Source: Isoetes engelmannii
Taxonomy: Eukaryota; Streptophyta; Lycopodiopsida; Isoetales; Isoetaceae
Direction of reading: 5' to 3'
DNA length: 20,630 bases
Assembly: GCA_011763485.2 (NCBI GenBank)
Contig: JAANSK020280268.1
Span: 1-20,630, forward strand
The position numbers and the translations under genes were made by a program. The notes beneath the pieces are model-generated. The model had not been told where the DNA came from. It searched no databases and saw only the letters and a program-made list of their open reading frames with translations. Shown here piece by piece: positions 1 through 9,700 of the stretch. How positions within the stretch are numbered: position 1 is the first letter of the stretch; every line of letters begins with the position of its first letter.

Positions 1-1640
1 CTCTCGTTGCCCGGAGTCACCCCCCGTGTGAATATGCACCCAAACCAAAGGGGATTTTAGGGGGAATTTAATTTAGAGTTGTTGGATGTAATGGTTTGTG
101 TTATATAAAAAAAATTTTGGGCCCCGAAGATTAAAAGTCATGAGATTTCTTAATTGTTCATGGTACAACTGGCTTCAACAGCAAAGATATCTCTAGCAAG
201 GAGGTTCTACATTTACTTGCTGGTGAGATTCTAATGCCAACTACATTCATATCCTCATTAGCAGAGATGTACATGCCTCGAAAATACATTCGAATTTGAG
301 CTTGTGGAAGGCCGTCTAAGGCCGACCACCTCAAACGAACAATCACTTTTTGTTGTGGCACAAGCGAATTCACCTGTGTCTTGAAATAAAATAACGTTGT
401 GGACTTCAATATTTGAAGCACTGTTGATTGTGCGCATAACATTCTCAGAGAAAAAGCCGACCCAATAATTATACCCCATTTCTCGTGAAAAAAACCTTTC
501 CCAGATGCAGTATGTGTTACACCTTTTTCTAAATACTCTATACACAGCTCTCATTTGCAAAATTGTAAATCTATTCATAGCTCTCATTTGAGCAGATTTC
601 GCTCCCCAAATTCACATTGGTGCCCAAGACGTTGCACAACAAACAAGCTGAAGCAACAACCATGCTTTGAGATTAACTTATATTTTAACTCTTGACCATT
701 AAACCATTAAAACATATTATTACCTCAATAGCATGCTTGCAAATTCACATATGGTCTACAAAACATTTTTTCATTCAGTTTTCCTTCGAGACAAATAATT
801 TTCCATTCAACTTCCTTTGAGACACAGCGTAATCCTCTACTTTTTTGTTTTCTCTACATATCCAGAAGAATATCAAGTATATCAGATGAGTGACAGAAGT
901 GTCATCAAAATTTGAATTCATAACATGGTTGGTATCTAATAGTCAGTTGGTCCGCCATTAGATTCTAACTACCAATATGTATTTATTGGATCTGACCCGT
1001 AATTTTTGATCATATTTTGTGATTTATTTTAAAAATATCATGTCCATTTTTTGCTGATTCAAATTGTATGACCATTGTGATGAAGGAATTGTATTGCTTA
1101 ATAGCTACATATCTTGAAACACACAGTTGCGTCATCATAGGCATAGTGACTTGCATTTTCTGCTCCTTTTGAAAGGACTGAGAGATATGCTGGAGAATCC
1201 AATTACTTTTTATCTTTTAAAACACATACACATACACATGCTTAGATGCAACTATCACTAATCTCCATTCTCGAACTCTTGAACCACACAATTTTCTGAA
1301 AAATGCAGACTAGCTGCTACTGGCACAAATGTTAATATTAGTTTTCTTGGAGAAATTTGTGATGCCAAACATTGTAGCGTTTTCTATTCTGACTTTCAGA
1401 TCAGAAGCAAGTGCCTAGATTGAACAGATTCAACGTGGCAGCCCCCTTCTTTGGATGAAATTATGTTTTGTCTTGAAAATCAAATGAAATTTCAAGCACA
1501 CCACAATAGTAAATTAAGATTATCAAAGTTGTTGTGACAAAAGAAGTCACACCTCCTACTCCTAGAGCCTAGTTGCACACGATAGAACGACCAAACAACC
1601 ATGCTATGAATGATGAATGAGTCATGTGGCCTTCCCCCTC
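1..1640. other. Gene-poor stretch, no gene recognised
   Basis: I see no convincing gene. Two overlapping minus-strand frames of about 94 and 109 codons lie in 158-587. One contains a protein-like run (roughly residues 30-75, with GLPQAQIRMYFRGMYIS), but I do not recognise a family, and neither frame has a clear start context or flanking exons. A decayed gene fragment is possible. From about 600 to 1640 the DNA is AT-rich, with stops in all frames and no repeat or RNA gene that I can identify. Confidence 0.5.
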
Positions 1641-1644
1641 TCTC

Positions 1645-1669
<25 letters not shown>
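1645..1669. repeat. T25 homopolymer, possible minus-strand retroposon tail
   Basis: There is an uninterrupted run of 25 T, preceded by a short CT-rich stretch. On the minus strand this is a poly-A tract that follows the DNA at 1670 onward. It could therefore be the tail of an old minus-strand LINE or SINE insertion. I find no target-site duplication or coding relic that would prove this, so a simple repeat is equally possible. Confidence 0.6.
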
Positions 1670-1675
<6 letters not shown>

Positions 1676-2150
1676 GAGGGAAAGAAGATTTTTTATATTA
1701 TTTCAGAATAAGAAATATGATGCTTCATACAAATAAAGGATTACTACAGGAGTAATCTCAACATCTTCGTCCTTTATGAGTAGAAACTTATTCTCAGCTC
1801 TCTAAGCTAATGTACTTGAAGCCCATGAAAATCTTCCATATGGTAACCAAAGGAAACAAGAAGAGACTAGGAAAAAGAGGCTCCCAAAACCTACTTTTAC
1901 ATCTTGAAGGACCAGAGCAGATAATCTGGAAATATGCAAATATTAAACAGAAGGAAGTACCATGATATGTAATCAAATTAGTGCTACATTGCCGGGATGT
2001 GAAACAGTCAGCTTGAGGGCTAGAAACACGTGCCCAGCCGCCAGGACTCCTCCCTATAAGTCCGGTTCATGATATAAAAGCGTCTTCCTGCTCATAGAAA
2101 ATCCCTAGATCGGCCCTAAATTGATCTCATTTCTTGCACTTCACAACAAT
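1670..2150. other. Unassigned stretch between T tract and gypsy relic
   Basis: No gene is visible. A short inverted repeat (GATTACT at 1739-1745, AGTAATC at 1751-1757) and an AT-rich minus-strand frame at 1794-1976 are present, neither with recognisable homology. The part next to 2160 may be more of the degraded gypsy element, but it has drifted too far to read. Confidence 0.4.
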
Positions 2151-2159
2151 TTTAATGAT

Positions 2160-2690
2160 TCAAAGATTTTACTATAGAGCTTCTGATAAAAGATGGTTTC
2201 GAATCATATTTTGGATATCCTCCAGACATGCTCTTCATGCTCTTCTAGGGTCTTCGAATAGATCAGAATATCATCCTAATAGATGATAATAAAGACATCG
2301 TCAGCCATGTGCCGAAAAACATCGTCAGCCATGTGCTGGAAAACTGTTGGGGCATTATAAGACCGAAGGGCATGACAGTGTACTCAAAATGCCCATACTG
2401 CGTTCGGAAGGCGGTCTTTCACTCATCACCTTCCCTGATGCGAATAAGATCGTAGGCGCCTCAAAGATCAATCTTGGTGAAGTATCGTGTGCCTTGCAGC
2501 CGGTCAGGTAATTCTGGGATCCATATGGGAAAGCATACCGATTGTGCACAGTAGTCTTGTTGAGGCCGCGGTAATCCACAACCGACCTCAAAGTACCATC
2601 CTTCTTGGAGACAAAGAAGATGGGGGCCCCTACAGGAGACTGAGAATGTCGGATAATTCCAGTCGCAAAAGCTATAGACATACCTACATC
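2160..2690 (-). pseudogene. Ty3/gypsy reverse transcriptase fragment (dead)
   Basis: Read on the minus strand, this encodes the fingers and palm of a Ty3/gypsy reverse transcriptase. In order it shows [33 protein letters not shown], then after a frameshift [34 protein letters not shown], and after a second frameshift NAPTVFQHMADDVF and DDILIYSKTLEEHEEHV. The protein would copy retrotransposon RNA into cDNA. It is dead: there are at least two frameshifts, a stop in place of the Trp of the DEW motif, and a stop (2276-2278) in the YxDD box, giving Y-stop-DD. A 24-bp direct tandem duplication (2295-2318 and 2319-2342) repeats an eight-residue block in frame. Gag, protease, RNase H, integrase and LTRs are not seen, so this is an isolated fragment. 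Confidence 0.92.
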
Positions 2691-2769
2691 AACATTATTT
2701 GATATAAAAGATTATTAGCAATTATGGATGACTGCTAAAAATGGTTTATCAGGGTCGTAGACTGAAACT

Positions 2770-3402
2770 GGGCTGAATTTTGTACAAAAATGGGTTCCCT
2801 TTCCCCTCCGAAGGTCAGGGTGCTTCTATGGCAGGTGGTGCACCGTTGCATTCGGGTGAATGCCTTGGTGAGCAAGTTTAGGCCAGGGGTGAGTCCTATG
2901 TGCCCTTGTTGTGGACTTCATCGTGAGACAGTGGAGCATTGTCTGGTCCTCTGCCCACACTTGCGGACGGCCTGGGACTGGGTTCGGGCTCGGTTCCAGG
3001 TTGACTAGCCGACAGTTGTTGCTGCATTTGTATCCAGGTGTTTGGCCTCTGTTGAGGAAGCAAGCCTTGCATTTACGTGTGGCTTGGCTGGTATGGCTGA
3101 TCTGGCAACGGCAGCGATTGTGAATTTTTCAGGGGATCCAGCAGCCTTTGGCCTCCCTGGTCCCCCGTCTTAGGTATTCCAGAGTTTCTTAGAGTTTCCG
3201 GGACTGGCGGAGCGGAAGTTCGCCATTTGGCGGGACTTCCTGGGTATTGTGGATGATGAAGGTCATTTTGTACAGCAGTAGTTGATGAGATGATGGGGTG
3301 GTGGGGTATCGCTGTCTCTTTGTGACAGTTCACTTTCCTCTTCACTTACTTTGTATCATTGCCATTCTATTAATTTATTGAGATTTAGTTCTTCAAAAAA
3401 AA
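2770..3402 (+). pseudogene. 5'-truncated LINE 3' end with zf-RVT domain
   Basis: This is the 3' end of a LINE. The frame from 2790 begins PPKVRVLLWQVVHRC and continues to a CPCCGLHRETVEHCLVLC cysteine/histidine motif. That is the zinc-binding domain found after the reverse transcriptase in plant LINE ORF2 proteins (zf-RVT). A stop follows at about 3006, but recognisable C-terminal sequence continues in broken frames to about 3280. A 3' UTR then ends at an A8 tract (3395-3402). The last 58 or so bases match the short insertion at 18619-18675, so both belong to one LINE family. Endonuclease and RT domains are absent, as expected for 5' truncation during target-primed reverse transcription. A G-run follows the tail, and I could not define a target-site duplication. 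Confidence 0.88.
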
Positions 3403-4029
3403 GGGGGGGTTAAAAGGGAAAACATCCTTAAACATATTGAGGATGTATATTGACATCTACCAGTGTCAGACATATGTTGCTTGTACTTTGACTCGAACAA
3501 GATTGTCTGTTACGAATTTATGTACATAATGGAAGTTGAGATTGTTGCTCTTAACTCTTACATAATGTAATTAATAGGTGCTTTCGGGCTTCCTCTAATG
3601 ATGTTAATACGGTAACTACCATTATATAGCTTGCGACTAGCAGCAGCATTTTTCTACATACTTTACAGGCTTCTTGCTGAAACAATTTTTTGAAGGGGAC
3701 CTTAAACCTTTGTTTAATAGGGCAAGAAAAGGATTGAAAGACAATACATTTCTAAAATGAAAATACATCCAACTATTCCTATTATTTCACACATCCTAAC
3801 ATCAAAATGCAACTGGCTAACTACAGGGCAACTACAAAAGGAAAAAAAGCCCCTTACAATTTAATGGATAATAGTAAGTATAATGGAAACCAAACAAAAC
3901 GAAGTACTATACATAGGCCATCAAAACAAATTAAAACAAGATAAAGATCATTTTAGTAAAAAAAAAAAGCAGGCTAATCATATCAAGAGATCCTAATCAC
4001 AACATACATAAAATTGACAACACGTTACA
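3403..4029. other. Unassigned AT-rich intergenic stretch
   Basis: I see no gene, RNA or mobile-element end. The stretch is AT-rich with several A-runs (for example near 3840 and 3958-3969) and stops in all frames. Confidence 0.4.
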
Positions 4030-4116
4030 ATGAAAAGATCACAAACTTTTCCCTCTCATAATTATCACACACTCATCATCAATCTACTTCTTCATCCTTC
4101 CAACATTCACAATCAC

Positions 4117-4323
4117 ATGGCATCCATTCCATCTACCATTGAAGACAAAGATGCGCCAAACTCCAATTTGCCAACTTCAGTAACAATGCAGAAAAAAAAC
4201 CAATCTCCAATCCCGACATCAATGCCAACTGGACAAACAAACTCTGAAACTAGCAGTTTGCAGGCAACACAAGAAGCAACGAACTGGCCAACTATGGAGA
4301 ACATTATCCAACATGCCAAATAA
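4117..4323 (+). CDS. Hypothetical short ORF, S/T/N/Q-rich (doubtful)
   Basis: An ATG in fair context (ACATGG) opens a 68-codon frame, MASIPSTIEDKD to ENIIQHAK, ending at a TAA. The frame can be extended upstream to 4030. The peptide is rich in Ser, Thr, Asn, Gln and Pro. It has no signal peptide, membrane segment or motif that I recognise. The CT-rich, A-rich leader before it resembles a plant 5' UTR, so it might be the first exon of an unidentified gene or transposase. I find no promoter or clear splice donor that connects it to anything. A minus-strand frame of similar length overlaps it at 4113-4394. Chance is the most likely explanation. Confidence 0.2.
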   Translation: MASIPSTIEDKDAPNSNLPTSVTMQKKNQSPIPTSMPTGQTNSETSSLQATQEATNWPTMENIIQHAK

Positions 4324-5364
4324 CGGGATGTGTGCTCTAGTGCTCTGCGTTTATAGAAACATCTTTTGTGATTCAGACGCGAATTTCGTCGCATTCTCTG
4401 CAGACATCATAAATGAATAAAAATCGCAGCAATAATAGTACAAGTAGCTCAAGAACAAGAACAAGCACGTGCCTGGTTACCAATACTGAAGGTAGGACCA
4501 TGGGTGTCAATTGCAAAGTTAAGTACAATATAATATGCATGACATTTCAAAATTTGAATGATGTTTGCTAATTCATATTAACGATCTACCGATGTGCAAT
4601 AACAAAATACAAACTCGAAGCCCAAAATATGATTATGGTGACCACAAGCTGGCTATAAAGATTAGAGCCAAGACGCAAGTTACTAAAATTCAGCCCACTC
4701 CAATAATCATAAACCTTGGGCCAGCAAGTGTATACAAGAACTGAAAAACATGCCAGCTGGTGATCTACACGCATACAATCGTTGGAGCACAAGACGTTGG
4801 ATTCCGGATATGGAGAGGAGCAAGCGGGGAGATGCAGGAAGCGGAGATGCAGGAGGGGGCAAGTGGAGAGATGTTTTTGCAGGACAGAGCAGGATTTTGG
4901 AGAGATGGTGTTTTGTGGAGATGGTGTTTTGGACAGGGCATGATTTTTTTTACATGGTATGTTGGACAAGGTAGGGCTCTTTTTTGAAGTTCCTTTGATC
5001 TGTTTGTTTTTTAGCAGGTTGGTTTGTCCTATGTTCTCTGCAGATTTTGAGTTTCGTGTTCTTAAGGAGGTCCTGATGTTCTTCATATCTGACATTGTGG
5101 TATCGATTCACCTCGATGTGGGTTCAAATTCCTATTCTTACATCCAAATATCTTCTGTTGTTTTGGCAATTATCTTATTTTCTGCCGGTGTTGTCTGCAT
5201 GCGCATGTGCATGTATAAATAGCACTATGTTGCTGTGAGATCTGGCAAGGGTTATATGTGCGTCGCTTCTTCTATTTTTGCTGTGGTAGATCTGTACTGT
5301 GGTTATTATTTTATTGTATGTATTGTATAGCATTTTGATTTTGACAACCAAATCATATGTTGAG
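4324..5364. other. Unassigned stretch with purine-rich short repeats
   Basis: There is no recognisable gene. A purine-rich block at about 4810-4930 holds short imperfect direct repeats (GGAGATGCAGGA twice near 4829-4857, GAGATGGTGTTTTG twice near 4900-4930). Frames across it on both strands are low in complexity and overlap one another, which argues against coding. A TATAAATAG at 5214-5222, just after an alternating CATGC/GCATG stretch, resembles a promoter core, but I can link no gene to it. Confidence 0.4.
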
Positions 5365-5516
5365 GTGGAAAATGGGATTTGATTTAATTCTTGATTTTAT
5401 ATGACGCGGCACATGTGGAAAATGGGGGGTTTGATTTAATTCTTGATTTTCTATGACATAGCACATGTGGAAAATGGGGTTTGACTTAATTCTTGATTTT
5501 TTATGACGTGGCACAT
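5365..5516. repeat. Minisatellite, three tandem copies of about 50 bp
   Basis: Three head-to-tail copies lie at 5365-5414, 5415-5466 and 5467-5516. Each begins GTGGAAAATGGG, passes through TTTGATTTAATTCTTGATTT and ends near GGCACAT. Copies differ by a few substitutions and short indels in the G-run. The minus-strand frame across it (repeating RIKSNPIF) is a translation of the repeat rather than a gene. It lies about 1.3 kb upstream of the 4CL start codon. Confidence 0.93.
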
Positions 5517-5743
5517 TCCCTTCATCAACCAGCAATGAAAGAAGAAGAAGAAGAATAAGAGTTTTTAACGTCACGCCACTAGGCAGCATCCACACACCAC
5601 ACACCACACTACATTGCTCGGTTAGTCCCTGCCCCCAACCACTTTACATTGCGTCTGTTGATTTTTAAGACCCAACAAGAAGCAAAGCAATTTCAATGCA
5701 ACTAAGCATAAGCATTTTCAAACCCACTAGCAATATTTATTGA

Positions 5744-5940
5744 ATAACTCCAAAGTTCAGCAGCGTATAAAGACAAGACAAGGATTATAAACTGTTTTTT
5801 GTATAACTCCAAAGTGCAGCAGCGTATGACACTTTTCTGCTGACGTTCCATCAATTAGACAGTCTTACAAACAATTAGACAGGCTTTTTCTCAAGATTAG
5901 AACAAAGACTATGAACTGTTTTTCATGAGGCAGCAACGTG
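5744..5940. repeat. Short direct repeats, 59-bp period
   Basis: A 25-bp unit starting ATAACTCCAAAG and ending GCAGCGTAT occurs at 5744-5768 and again at 5803-5827 with one mismatch. An AACTGTTTTT element before the second copy recurs at about 5912, followed by GGCAGCAACGT, as a degenerate third copy. This suggests an old local tandem duplication. No coding or regulatory role is evident. Confidence 0.75.
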
Positions 5941-6082
5941 GGTTGAGAGAAATCGAGTATAATTTACGTTATCAGGCGGAACGAAACAGCACGATTTCTC
6001 TGCTGACAAACTGATACATTGGTTTGAATATCGTTATACAAATTTATCATTTGGTCTTGGAAGATGCGGGCGCACCAGCCTA

Positions 6083-6640
6083 GTGCGGAAATTAAGGCAC
6101 AGACAGATACCTGGGTCTCTATCTTATACCAAATATACTCAATTATTTGATAAAAAAACCCCTCGGAAAGATCGCGGCCTCTTTCTAGCTTGGACTGAAT
6201 CCTCCGATACCCAATTCTTTTCAAACTCGGACCCTTTTCTAAGCCCAATTCTATTCCAAGTCGAATTCTTTTTCAGATTTTTCTTCTTCTTCCTTGTTAC
6301 TGTTCTAGTCTTTGTCTACTGTGGAAATAAAGTCACAGACAGATACCCTGCACACGAAACGAAAATGCCCTCAATACCCAGCCTACTGTACTTCTGTATA
6401 TACCAAATATCATCATGTGTCACCATTTTATATATCAAATAGATTTATGTTCATCCATTTGGAAAAAAAGCCCCCCTTGTAAAGGTCGCGCCCCCTATTT
6501 AGCTTGGACGTTCCTCCCAATACCAATTCTATTCAAACTTAGGGCCCCTTTCTAAGCCCAATTCTATTCCAACTCATTTAATTCGTTTTTTAATCCTTCT
6601 TCTTCTTCTTCTTCTTCCTTCTTGCTATTCCAGTGTCATT
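6083..6640. repeat. Direct duplication upstream of 4CL
   Basis: Two diverged copies lie head to tail, at about 6083-6309 and 6321-6640. Shared landmarks in the same order are CACAGACAGATAC (6099 and 6335), a TACCAAATAT block, AGCTTGGAC, TTTCTAAGCCCAATTCTATT (about 6236 and 6549), and a TTC-rich run (about 6280 and 6595). The second copy is longer by about 80 bp of inserted or retained sequence. The duplicated unit ends just upstream of the 4CL TATA box, so it lies in the promoter-proximal region of that gene. Confidence 0.85.
6594..6624. repeat. CTT/TTC microsatellite in 4CL proximal promoter
   Basis: An uninterrupted CTT-type trinucleotide run lies about 50 bp upstream of the TATA box. Pyrimidine-rich tracts of this kind are common near plant transcription start sites. 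Whether it affects expression here cannot be read from sequence. Confidence 0.85.
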
Positions 6641-6671
6641 CGATTCCACTCCATTCACCATTCTATCCCAG

Positions 6672-6679
6672 TATAAATA
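6672..6679 (+). promoter_or_regulatory. Probable TATA box of the 4CL gene
   Basis: TATAAATA lies 41 bp before the ATG at 6721. A start site 25-35 bp downstream would leave a 5' leader of only about 10-25 nt. That is short, so a TSS further upstream is possible. No perfect AC element of the type common in lignin gene promoters stands out nearby. Confidence 0.55.
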
Positions 6680-6720
6680 TCAACACCAAACTTTGCTTCA
6701 ATAGCATAACACTGCAGAGC

Positions 6721-9700
6721 ATGGACACCATCATCAAGCCAGCTCCTCAGCTCTCCGACACCACGATCGGGCTTCCCAGCCGCAATATTCCTCCCAGTAC
6801 ACTAAGCATGAGAGATCATCCTTCTGAGGATAGGGAGCACATCTTCAAATCCAAACTAGTTGATATAGATTTAGCCAACACTCTTCACCTAGCTGAATTC
6901 TGTCTGCAAAAGTCTGTAGCTTACCCACACAAAGATTGTCTTATTGATGGAGCCTCAGGAAAGAAAGTGTCGTATGCTGAAGTTCGGAGTTGTGCAATAA
7001 GAATTGCTAGAGGGCTAGCTAAATCTGGCATAGAAAAACATGATGTGGTGATGATTATGCTTCCAAATTGTATTGAAGTTGCATTGCTTGTGCTTGGCAT
7101 AGCAATGAGAGGGGCAACTTTCACCACTGCGCATCCGGCAACTCCTGATGTTGAAGCATTGAAACAAGCAAATGCAAGCAAGGCTAAAATGATTATCACC
7201 GAGTCTTTCAATGCCTACAAACTAGTTAATGGATCAAGTATTCCCATTTTGACAATTGATAAACCCCCGGTTGGTTGCCAACATTTTTCTATCTTAATGG
7301 ATATGAACGGTGAAAATTGTCCCGATACAAAGATACAAGTTGATGACACGATTGCCATATTATACTCCTCTGGGACATGTGGCTTGCCAAAAGGTGTCAT
7401 GCTGAGCCATAAGAATATCACTTCAAGCATATGTCAAGTAGTGGAGGGTGACAATCCAAATCTAAACATTTCTATAAAGGACATCGTCTTGTGCATGCTC
7501 CCCATGCATCATTGTTATTGTCTTGTCACACTTCTACTTACCGCATTGAGGGCTGGAGCAGCAGTTGTTATTATGAAGAAGTATAACTTTGTCGATATTT
7601 TATCATACATTGAAAAGTACAAGGTTACTGTGACAATGTTAGTGCCACCAGTTCTATTAGAAATGTATAGAAACCCTCTTGTCATGGACTATGACATCTC
7701 CAGCCTCAGGATGGTGATGTGTGGTGCAGCTCCTTTGGGACGTGATTCTGAGGATGCTATTCGAGTAAGGTTTCCGCACGTTGTCTTTGCTCAGGTAAGA
7801 AATTTAACTATAACTTGTGATCTTGCATTATTTCCATACTAACATGATGTAACAGGCATATGGCATGACTGAAGCAGGCCCAGTGATATCCATGTCTCTA
7901 GCATTTGCCAAACATCCATTTGTTGTTAAATCAGGATCTTGTGGGACTGTCGTTCGCAACAGCGAAGTAAAGATCATAGATACACAAACTAACAAATCAG
8001 TTTCATATGATGAGGTTGGAGAGGTGTGGATCCGAGGGCCTCAGGTGATGAAAGGTAACTTTATTGGCCCCTTCTTTTGCAAGTTAGGATATTATTTCTC
8101 CAATTTAGGTAATTTCCTTTAATTGTATACATATAGTCAATATGGGTTATTTCCGGTGAAAGAGATCACACATCTTATATAATTTTCTCTTAGAACATGA
8201 GCAACAAGTGTCATCACACTTTCCTCTTCATAGTTTTTATACCTACCCTACGACCTAGACCATTGATTTAGTATTATGATGTCATCTCATGTGTCCCTTG
8301 TATATCTATTCTCAAACATTACCCTTAATCTCTATCAAGGTTTTTTCCTTGATAATCTTTCGGAGCGGGGTTTTCTTAATCCTCACATAGATTGTGTTTA
8401 TTAGTATATGTTATTTTTTAGTCTCTCAGGACAATAATTATCAATTAAATTCCCTATAGGTTGTACCATATTCTATCTTATTATAGCCATGTTTTAGTCA
8501 ATCATCTTCTTTCTCCTATCTCCATATGATGTGAATCTTATCTTGTTATGCTAAGTGATAATGGTTTTGCCATCCATATCTCAATGGTCCCTTTGGAGAA
8601 ATGATACCCAACATGTCATTACAATATTGCTAGCAGATTAATTAAGTGTGCATAGTCATAGAGTAACTGGAATAATGGAATGGTTTTATTATTCCTTTCT
8701 GGTCATGCAAATGCAATTAGTCGATGATAGATATCCGGGATTGATTCCCCTGAGTATCCAATGCTCAGAATATGAAATCCTCAGTCGTGACTATATGACC
8801 GGTTCTATAGCTCTAGGCACATCTCAATTATGTTCGTAGGTCTACCTTATATCTCCTTTGCATATATACCACTTTGATCCTCCATACAAACTCTATCTCT
8901 AATGCTTTTGCACTAGGTATTTTATAAAATTTGTAGCGTAAATATATCTTCGTTTGATGTTTACGTAATACCCACATCATTCCCTAGAACTCTAGAGCTA
9001 AGACAAATCCACTTCCATGCATGATTATCTCTTAGTAATCATGACAATAATGACATGGCTTGACAAGCTTTTGGTATGTGTCTATGATAGTTAAGGTCTT
9101 AGTTGTTGTGAAAATTATATCGTGCATTCATAGACCTTGAGTCCAAGTTGAGGTACAACTTATAGAAAACCAGTATTTTTATATGTGCATCTTGCCTCCA
9201 CTAGGGTTAAACATGCCAAAGATTTAGTTTAATCAATTAAAAATTAACGTGGTTTTATCCTTAATTATGAATTTCAACCTAGACATTTCAACAATGGCTT
9301 TGTGTATTCGCATACACATACACAGGGAAACTAATAATATATGTTAAATGTGCTACTAATTCCACACTATACTCCTTATTGAATTTTTGGATGGATACCA
9401 TTACTTAACTTTGTATTTGTATCAATGGAATATATACTTTTGCAACATAGTATATTTGATAATCCTGTCTCAATTTTATTTCTTAGTGGCTATTGATTAA
9501 TGTTTTTCATTTTATGTCTCTTTTATGTCTTCGTGACTAATATTTAAAAAGAAAACTTAATATCAAATGTGCTCGAGGCATGCATAGAGATCTCTTAAAC
9601 ATTGTTTATCTTCATTTTGTTGAACTTGCTAGGGTATTTGGACAATCCAACGGCCACTACTTTTGCTATGGACAAGGATGGATGGTTACATACTGGAGAT

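Noticed and set aside
4113-4394. Minus-strand 93-codon frame opposite the short ORF at 4117
   Set aside because: It has no recognisable motif or promoter and overlaps another frame of equal length. Likely chance.
5365-5516. CRISPR-like appearance of the triplicated repeat
   Set aside because: The copies are contiguous without unique spacers, and the genome is a plant's.
6622-6720. Extension of the 4CL frame upstream of ATG 6721
   Set aside because: The extension begins with TTG, includes the TATA box, and has no ATG. Canonical 4CL proteins fit the start MDTIIK at 6721.
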